Source: Nannocystis exedens (lineage in GTDB: Bacteria; Myxococcota_A; Polyangia; Nannocystales; Nannocystaceae). From it: a stretch of DNA of 64,000 nucleotides. A program made the translations under genes and the position numbers. Shown piece after piece: positions 58,705 to 64,000 of this stretch. Position 1 is the stretch's first letter, and each line of letters starts with the position of its first letter. The stretch lies in assembly GCF_002343915.1 (NCBI RefSeq), contig NZ_NETK01000001.1, positions 2,738,001 to 2,802,000 on the forward strand. The letters run 5' to 3'. Under the pieces are notes generated by a model. That model saw nothing but the letters and a program-made list of their open reading frames with translations. It was not told the origin of the DNA and searched no databases.

Positions 58705-59018
58705 TTCGACAGGAGCGCAATCGACGGTCCCGGCGATAGCCCGCGACGCACGGCCCCCGAACCAGTCCACCCTGTGACGATTCGCGCGCGCGAGCGCCTC
58801 GCGGCGCGTCCTCCTGGCGTCGAGGACAGGTCTCCGGATTGAGACCCGCAGCGAAAGTTTCACCAGAGCGCGAGAATTCCTCGCAGCCTTCGCCGCGCGC
58901 GCGAGGCCCGCGCAGCGAACGGGCCGCCGCCTTCTCGCCGAACGATGGGCCATCGTCGGGCCGTCACGCGGCGCCGCCGGTGCGACTCGGCTAGCATTTC
59001 GGCCTTCGACATCGCGCC
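58705..59018. other. gene-free stretch
   Basis: About 310 bp without a convincing gene. It has one more GAGGACAGGTCTCCGG word of the dispersed family at about 58821. Nothing else is seen. Confidence 0.4.
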
Positions 59019-59501
59019 ATGCCGTCCCTCGCCCTCGCCCTCGCCCTGTTCCTCACCTCGACCGCCGCGCCCCAGCCCGCCGCGCCGCCGCCGGCGGCGA
59101 CGTCCGCCCCCATCGACGCCAGGACGCGCGCGGCGATCGAGGCCGTCGCTTACGACTACGTCGACGGCCAGCTCGAGGGCGATCCGGCCCGGGTCGCGCG
59201 GGCGCTGCACCCGGACCTGGCCAAGCGGGCCGTCGCCGGCGCCGGGCCGACCTCGCGCGAGGTCTTCCCGCTGCGGCGCATGAGCGCCGACGAGCTCATC
59301 GAGCTGACCCGCCAGGGCGCGCTCAAGACGCCGAAGGAGCAGTGGAACCGCTCGGTGCGCGTGCTCGACGTGACCGGCACCGCCGCCGTGGTCCGCGTCG
59401 AGACCCCGTGGTTCGTCGACTATTTTCATATGGGCCGCTTCGGCGAGCGCTGGCTGATCGTCAACGCCCTGTGGTTCAGTAAGCCGCAGCAGCCCGCGTG
59501 A
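59019..59501 (+). CDS. exported NTF2-like (putative lumazine-binding) protein
   Basis: A 160-residue protein. Residues 1-22 are a signal peptide (SLALALALFLTSTAAPQPAA). The mature part has the NTF2/SnoaL-like fold of the putative lumazine-binding family: IEAVAYDYVDGQLEGDPARVARALHPDLAKR, then a beta sheet ending VVRVETPWFVDYFHMGRFGERWLIVNALW. Such periplasmic proteins have no proven function. It is followed by a perfect hairpin of the dispersed family. Confidence 0.82.
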   Translation: MPSLALALALFLTSTAAPQPAAPPPAATSAPIDARTRAAIEAVAYDYVDGQLEGDPARVARALHPDLAKRAVAGAGPTSREVFPLRRMSADELIELTRQGALKTPKEQWNRSVRVLDVTGTAAVVRVETPWFVDYFHMGRFGERWLIVNALWFSKPQQPA

Positions 59502-59520
59502 TCCGGCAGGTCGCATCGCG

Positions 59521-59540
59521 GCATGTCCCCGAGGACATGC
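59521..59540. terminator. perfect 8-bp stem of the dispersed family between convergent genes
   Basis: GCATGTCC-ccga-GGACATGC, 20 bp after the NTF2-like stop and before the convergent rhodanese gene. A further CCCCTGAGACAG follows. There is no T-run. It may stop transcription from either side or be a mobile-type repeat. Confidence 0.55.
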
Positions 59541-59659
59541 CCCCTGAGACAGCGGCCGAGCCCGATCGCGCCAGCCACCCTTGAGTCGCGCGACCGGGTC
59601 CCGCATCCCGGGCGGCCCGCGACCGCTCGCGTCACACGCCGAAGCCGCCAGCGGCGGCC

Positions 59660-60526
59660 TCACCCCGTCTCTTTCGGCAGATCCGGCCGCGCGCCCCACT
59701 CGTTCCACGAGCCGTCGTACACGCGCGCGTCGGCGTGCCCCAGCACCTGCAGCACCAGCCAGCTCAGGCTCGCGCGCATGCCCGACTTGCAGTAGACGAC
59801 CACCGTCTCGCTGTCGAGGGCGCGGGCGTACAGCTCGCGCAGCGCCTGCGGCTCCTTGAGGCGGCCGTCGTCGGTCACGGCGGACTGCCAGGGCACGTGC
59901 CAGGCCCCGGGGATCCGTCCGGCCTCCCACTCGTCGTCGCTGCGCACGTCGAGCAGCAAAACCGCGGGGTCGTGCAGGTGCGCGGCGATCCACGCGGCGT
60001 CGACGCCGAGCTGCGGCTGCTCCTCGCCGAGCCGGGCCCCCTCACCGGTCGCGACTGTCGGCACCTCGCCGGTCTGCGCGCCCCCGGCCGCGACCCAGGC
60101 CGCGTGACCGCCGTCGAGCACCTGGACCTTGTCGGCGGCGTGGCCGAACCACCGCAGCGTCCACACCACACGGGCCGCCGGCGGGCTCGTACGCTCGTCG
60201 ACGACCACGACCTCGTCGCCGAGCTCGACCCCGAGCTCCGCCATCGCCGCCTCGATCGCCGCCCGCGGCGCCAGCTGTTCGGGCACCCCGTCGACCTCGG
60301 CGCGCAGCTTCTTGACGTCGAGGTGGACCGCCCCGGGGATGTGCCCGCCGGCGTAGGCCTCGGCCGGGCGGACATCGACGATCACGCGCTGCGGGTCGGC
60401 CGGCGCGCGCAGCAACGCGTCGACGGCCACCACGCCCGCCGGCGCGCGCGGCTCCTCGCTCGCGGCCGTCCCGGTGCTGCAGCTCCCGACCACACACATC
60501 AACCCGATCGACCACGCACGAATCAT
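59660..60526 (-). CDS. two-domain rhodanese lipoprotein (sulfurtransferase)
   Basis: A 288-residue thiosulfate or mercaptopyruvate sulfurtransferase with an export signal. The ATG at 60526 follows GGAGGAGTGAGGCG. The signal IGLMCVVGSC ends in a plausible lipobox. The N-terminal rhodanese domain (VIVDVRPAEAYAGGHIPGAVHLD) lacks the catalytic Cys, while the C-terminal domain has it in VVYCKSGMRASLSWL near 257, as usual for this family. PGAWHVPWQSAV near 210 is typical too. Anchoring outside the cytoplasm would suit cyanide or sulfide detoxification, which is inferred. Confidence 0.88.
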   Translation of the reverse strand: MIRAWSIGLMCVVGSCSTGTAASEEPRAPAGVVAVDALLRAPADPQRVIVDVRPAEAYAGGHIPGAVHLDVKKLRAEVDGVPEQLAPRAAIEAAMAELGVELGDEVVVVDERTSPPAARVVWTLRWFGHAADKVQVLDGGHAAWVAAGGAQTGEVPTVATGEGARLGEEQPQLGVDAAWIAAHLHDPAVLLLDVRSDDEWEAGRIPGAWHVPWQSAVTDDGRLKEPQALRELYARALDSETVVVYCKSGMRASLSWLVLQVLGHADARVYDGSWNEWGARPDLPKETG

Positions 60527-60806
60527 CGCCTCACTCCTCCAGCGGCGCCGCGACCGCGTCGGTCTTCCCCAGGTCGGCCCCGCAATCCTCGCTGCGCGCA
60601 CGCGTCGGGCTCGCGGACATCGACGCCGTCGAGGCCGCCGGCGGCGACGAGGGGCTGGACTGCCGGGGACGCTGGATCTGCGGCACCCGCTCATTGTAGC
60701 GCAGCGGGCAAGCCCTGCCGCGCGCCCGACCGGCCTGCAGCCGCCGCACGTCAACGTCTGCGCTCGTGATGGGAACAGGCCGCCCACGCCGCCGCCGCTG
60801 CCCGAC

Positions 60807-61400
60807 TCACGGCAGTCCTGGACCCTGCTTCGCTCCGGCCTCCGTCAGGATCGCTTCGATGACGTCGGTCTTGGCGTCGGCGTAGTGCTGGACATGGGCC
60901 CAGGTCCGGGCCGCGAGCTCGCGCTTGACCTGGGCGTAACGATCGCGGGCGGCGGGATGGGCCCGGAGGTGATCGCGGAAGCCGAGCATTCGCGCAATCT
61001 CCGGGCAGCCTGAAGAGAAGACGTGGAGATGGATGGGGTGGTCGGGGCCTCTGAGCAGGCGGTGCTGGTGCCATTCGGGCTCGCGGATGCGCAGGACGTA
61101 GCCGGCGGCTTCGAGGTCCGGGACGTAGGCGGGTTCGTCGCTCGAATCGGGCACGACGAGCAGGATGTCGATGATCGGTTTGGCGGGCAGCCCGGGAACG
61201 GAGGTCGAGCCGACGTGTTCCAGCACCAGGGCGCGGTCACCGAGGACGGCGGACAGCCGGGCCTGCTCCTCGGCGAACATGACGGGCCACTGCGGATCGG
61301 GGGCCATCAGGGTGATCTGCCCGTTGTGAGGCACCCGCTCCCCGACGGTCACGGCGGCGAGGTACTCCTCGGAGGACTGATTCGGGGCGCGGGTGGACAT
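60807..61400 (-). CDS. GrpB family protein
   Basis: A 197-residue protein of the GrpB (UPF0157) nucleotidyltransferase-fold family. The signature VLEHVGSTSVPGLPAKPIIDILLVV near residue 57 and the later HIHVF-like LHVFSSGCPEIARMLGFRDHLRAHP near 125 are clear. The family is sometimes fused to dephospho-CoA kinase; no fusion is seen here. Function is unproven. It is divergent from the alpha/beta hydrolase across a 770-bp gap. Confidence 0.9.
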   Translation of the reverse strand: MSTRAPNQSSEEYLAAVTVGERVPHNGQITLMAPDPQWPVMFAEEQARLSAVLGDRALVLEHVGSTSVPGLPAKPIIDILLVVPDSSDEPAYVPDLEAAGYVLRIREPEWHQHRLLRGPDHPIHLHVFSSGCPEIARMLGFRDHLRAHPAARDRYAQVKRELAARTWAHVQHYADAKTDVIEAILTEAGAKQGPGLP

Positions 61401-62174
61401 TGGCGACCTCTGGCTCGGCTCAGAAGGGAGCCCGGCATGGTAACAGCAGGTTTTCTAACATGTCGAGTCGCCTCGGCGCATCTTTCGTCCCCGATGCCGT
61501 GATCCTGCGTCGGCGACGAGAACTTCCGCCGCCGGCCGACCTCGACTCGCCGCCCGCGACGTCGCAGGGCCGGTCGATCCGGACGCCGCGGATCTGCAAT
61601 CATGGCAGCGATCACCGCACCGCCGTCTGCGAGGACGGCACCGTCGAACCGACGCGCTGGCCGCGGCGCGAACCGTCGCGCACGCAGGCGCGAGCCGAAG
61701 GCGGCGCGGAGCGCGACGCGCCGGGGTGAGACGGCGGCGCGATCGCAGGCAAGTGCCAGTGTCCTCACGCTGCCCGCCGAGCGAGCTCGGGCGCGAGCGC
61801 GGACGCCGGCCTTCATAGGTCCCGCGGCCTTCATCCAGATCGGGCCAAATCTTATGAACGCTGGCAGCCCACGCCGAGGGAGCAAAGCCCTGGCGATCTG
61901 CCAGTCGCGGTCGATCGGGCCGCAGATGCGGTCCTCGCTGCGATCGACGACCCCACGCGTCGGACGCCGAGCGGGCCGAGACCACCCCGGCATCGCCGCA
62001 CGACGACGCCATGTGCATTCCCGAGCGCGGCCTTCGACGGACGTCCGGCGCTCGACCGTGCGCCGCACATATGTCCGCGACGACGCTCCGCAATCTGCGA
62101 GGATTGACAGTGAGCGAGCGTCACAACTACGGTGCGACAGACGCGATCCAGCGATCGAGCATGAGGCACACGTG
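61401..62174. other. long gene-free divergent region
   Basis: About 770 bp without a convincing gene; open frames are arginine-rich shadows. A candidate rightward promoter lies at 62105-62134. TAACATGTCGA at about 61456 resembles one arm of the dispersed palindrome. Confidence 0.5.
62105..62134 (+). promoter_or_regulatory. candidate promoter of the alpha/beta hydrolase
   Basis: TTGACA (62105-62110), an 18-bp spacer, then TACGGT (62129-62134), 40 bp before the ATG at 62175. The -35 is perfect and the -10 partial. Confidence 0.4.
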
Positions 62175-62936
62175 ATGAAATCCTACGAGCGCGGCGAAAG
62201 AGCGAGCGGCGAGTCGAAGCACTTTGTGCTGGTACACGGGGCGTGGCACGGCGCGTGGTGCTGGGCGACGACGGCGCGGCTGCTGGCGGACGACGGGCAC
62301 CGCGTGACCCCGCTCGACCTCCCCTCCCACGGCGCCGACGAGACGGCGCCGGCCTCGGTGACGCTCGCCCATTACGCCGCCCGCGTGGTCGCAGCGCTCG
62401 ACGCAATCGACGGGCCGGTCGTGCTGGTCGGGCACAGCATGGGCGGCGCCGTCGTGTCGATGGTCGCCGAGGCGCGGCCGGCGAAGATCGAGAAGCTCGT
62501 CTACCTGACGGCGTTCCTGCTGCCGAACGGCGCGACGTTGCTCGACGTCGCGTTGAAGGACGCCGACTCGCTGGCGACCCCGAACCTGATCGTCCGGTCC
62601 GAGGAGGGCGTCGTCGACGTCAACCGCGACGCCGTCGCGGACATCTTCTACGCCGATTGCGAGCGCGAGGTCGTCGACCGCGCGCGCTCGCTGCTCAAGC
62701 CGAACCCGCTCGCGCCGTTCACGACGCCGCTCGCCCTGACCGCCGCCGGCTACGGCAGCGTGCGGCGATTCTACATCTCGTGCGCGAAGGATCGGGCGAT
62801 CACCCCCGCGGCGCAGCGATCGATGGTCCTGGCGATGCCGTGCGAGGCGGTCCACGAGCTCTACACCGATCATTCGCCGTTCTTCTCCCAGCCCGACCGG
62901 CTCCACGACGTCCTCGTCCAGATCGCCCGGGCCTGA
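62175..62936 (+). CDS. alpha/beta hydrolase (esterase)
   Basis: A 253-residue cytoplasmic hydrolase. FVLVHGAWHGAWCWATTARLLADDGHRV near residue 16 has the oxyanion His-Gly. The nucleophile is in VVLVGHSMGGAVVSMVAEA near 84, and the late His lies in YTDHSPFFSQPDRLHDVL near 236. It resembles the plant-type SABP2/EstC esterase group often found in bacteria. The substrate is unknown. The upstream frame to 61602 lacks coding quality, so the ATG at 62175 is chosen. Confidence 0.88.
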   Translation: MKSYERGERASGESKHFVLVHGAWHGAWCWATTARLLADDGHRVTPLDLPSHGADETAPASVTLAHYAARVVAALDAIDGPVVLVGHSMGGAVVSMVAEARPAKIEKLVYLTAFLLPNGATLLDVALKDADSLATPNLIVRSEEGVVDVNRDAVADIFYADCEREVVDRARSLLKPNPLAPFTTPLALTAAGYGSVRRFYISCAKDRAITPAAQRSMVLAMPCEAVHELYTDHSPFFSQPDRLHDVLVQIARA

Positions 62937-62987
62937 GCGGAGCGCTCCGCGCAGGGCAGGCCGAGCTCGGCCTGCCCCGCGTGCCCG

Positions 62988-64000
62988 TCAGTCCTGGCAG
63001 CCGATCCGCTCGTCGTCGAGCGCGACGTCGTCGATCCACGCCGTGAAGCCCGGGGGCGACTCCTGGTAGTTGACCCAGCCGATGCGCACCTCGCTGAAGG
63101 CGTCGGGGATCTCCGAGCCGGCGTAATTGCCCGGCCCGTTGGCGATGCTGATCTGCTCGACGATCGCCCCGTCGATGTAGAAGTCGTAGCTCTGCGTCGG
63201 CCCGTCGATGTGCCACTCTGCGCAGTGCCACTGGTCGTCGAATTTCCAGTCGTAGTCGCTGCCCTTGCCGAACTCGGGGCCGTTGGGCTGCACATTGTAG
63301 AGGTACTGGAAGTGATTGCCGTTGCCGTCGTTGTTCCAGCCGTCGGCGTCCTCCTTCACGGTGTCGACGACGCGGACCTCCTGGTCGCCGGTCGTCGGGC
63401 CCTTGCCGTAGAGGGCCACGATCGTCGAATGGACGAACGCGTCCGGCACCGGGAGCGCCACCTTGTAGCGGACCCGGCCCCAGTGTCCGCTGCCGAGCGC
63501 GGCCGCGTCGTGGTAGATCCGTCGCTCCCACACCGGGATCGGGCCCATCTTCAGCGAGTGCGACCCGCTCACCGCCGCGTCGTCGGCGACGGCGATCGGG
63601 TCGCCGTGGCGGACCCAGCCCTGCGGGATCGCGCCCACCTCGGTGTCGTCGAAGCTCTCGCAAATGAGGTACTTCCCCGGCGGGCACGGGCCCAGATCCG
63701 GCTCGCCGGTGGACGTGCTCGTGTCGGAAATGGAGGTACTGCCGGTGCCGGTCGCCTCGCCGGTGGTGCCCGTGGTCCCGGTGTCGCTGCTGCCCGGGCC
63801 GGGCCCGCTGCTCGTGCTGCTCGTGGGGGCGTCCGTCGTCGCGGAGGAGGTCCCGGAGCTGGTGGTGCCCTCGCTGCCGCTGGAGCTGCCGGAGTCGCCG
63901 CCGGTGCTCGCCTGCGTGTCCGTGCCGCTCGTCGCCGGCTGCGAAGTGCAGCTCGCCCCCGCCGCGCCGAGCACGAGCGCCGCGGCGACGGCTCGCCGAA
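62988..64000 (-). CDS. lipoprotein with Ser/Thr linker and jelly-roll-like domain, 5' end missing
   Basis: A leftward gene whose N-terminus lies beyond the right edge. The last part of a signal is visible (RRAVAAALVLGAAGASC) and ends in a lipobox-type Cys. A Ser/Thr/Gly linker of about 80 residues follows, then a domain of about 230 residues. That domain starts LICESFDDTEVGAIPQGWVRHG and ends SEVRIGWVNYQESPPGFTAWIDDVALDD, a pattern like concanavalin/LamG-type jelly rolls that bind or cut polysaccharides. Catalytic residues are not assignable. It is the fourth such lipoprotein in the window. Confidence 0.75.
   Translation of the reverse strand, partial: RRAVAAALVLGAAGASCTSQPATSGTDTQASTGGDSGSSSGSEGTTSSGTSSATTDAPTSSTSSGPGPGSSDTGTTGTTGEATGTGSTSISDTSTSTGEPDLGPCPPGKYLICESFDDTEVGAIPQGWVRHGDPIAVADDAAVSGSHSLKMGPIPVWERRIYHDAAALGSGHWGRVRYKVALPVPDAFVHSTIVALYGKGPTTGDQEVRVVDTVKEDADGWNNDGNGNHFQYLYNVQPNGPEFGKGSDYDWKFDDQWHCAEWHIDGPTQSYDFYIDGAIVEQISIANGPGNYAGSEIPDAFSEVRIGWVNYQESPPGFTAWIDDVALDDERIGCQD

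Overview
The window is very GC-rich, with strongly G/C-biased third codon positions. It carries Ser/Thr kinases fused to TPR-like or propeller-like tails, an ECF sigma factor beside a kinase, and four lipoproteins with long Thr/Ser/Gly linkers and Cys-rich or glycine-rich domains. That mix points to a myxobacterium, most likely of the Nannocystaceae (Nannocystis and relatives). This is inferred from gene style, not from a marker gene.

Layout. 1-13.3 kb is ordinary chromosome: a DUF6010 membrane protein, ECF sigma, TPR kinase, an acidic hypothetical protein, a GFA-family protein, a KGG stress protein, two lipoproteins, an arylamine N-acetyltransferase and a frameshifted membrane protein. 13.3-44.0 kb is a hybrid PKS/NRPS cluster. 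44-64 kb is ordinary chromosome again: a KOW-DUF4241 protein, a quinone-reductase/LysR pair, a giant kinase, a split M23 peptidase, AraC, a YcaC-like hydrolase, a YoaK membrane protein, a rhodanese lipoprotein, GrpB, an alpha/beta hydrolase and lipoproteins.

How the cluster works. A divergent methyltransferase faces an operon that starts with a proline-to-pyrrole cassette (acyl-CoA dehydrogenase, prolyl adenylation enzyme, free PCP) and a pyrrole-type flavin halogenase. The chlorinated pyrrolyl-PCP would feed an AT-less KS-ACP protein, then a methylmalonyl KS-AT-DH-KR-ACP module, a Cy-A(Ox)-PCP NRPS module that builds an oxidised azole, a second methylmalonyl KS-AT-DH-KR-ACP module, and a malonyl KS-AT-(degenerate DH)-ACP module. 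A stand-alone thioesterase and a P450 follow. There is no C-terminal TE, so release as a lactone or pyrone is plausible. Chlorinated pyrrole, azole and terminal beta-keto/pyrone, with an O-methyltransferase, match the logic of the pyrronazols known from Nannocystis (chlorinated pyrone-oxazole-pyrroles). I propose this as a pyrronazol-type locus.

Oddities. (1) The last two PKS proteins each carry tandem repeats at the same two linker sites (KS-AT and inside the DH); the first two carry none. (2) Both are broken by single-base C deletions in C tracts, as is a Spo0M-like gene at 57.5 kb, so base-calling error is a real possibility. (3) The PKS/thioesterase junction has been amplified as 65-bp units that form a chain of overlapping ATGA/GTGA mini-ORFs. 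(4) A dispersed short palindrome, roughly ACATGTCC-N-GGACATGT, recurs across the window, often right after stop codons and also inside genes.
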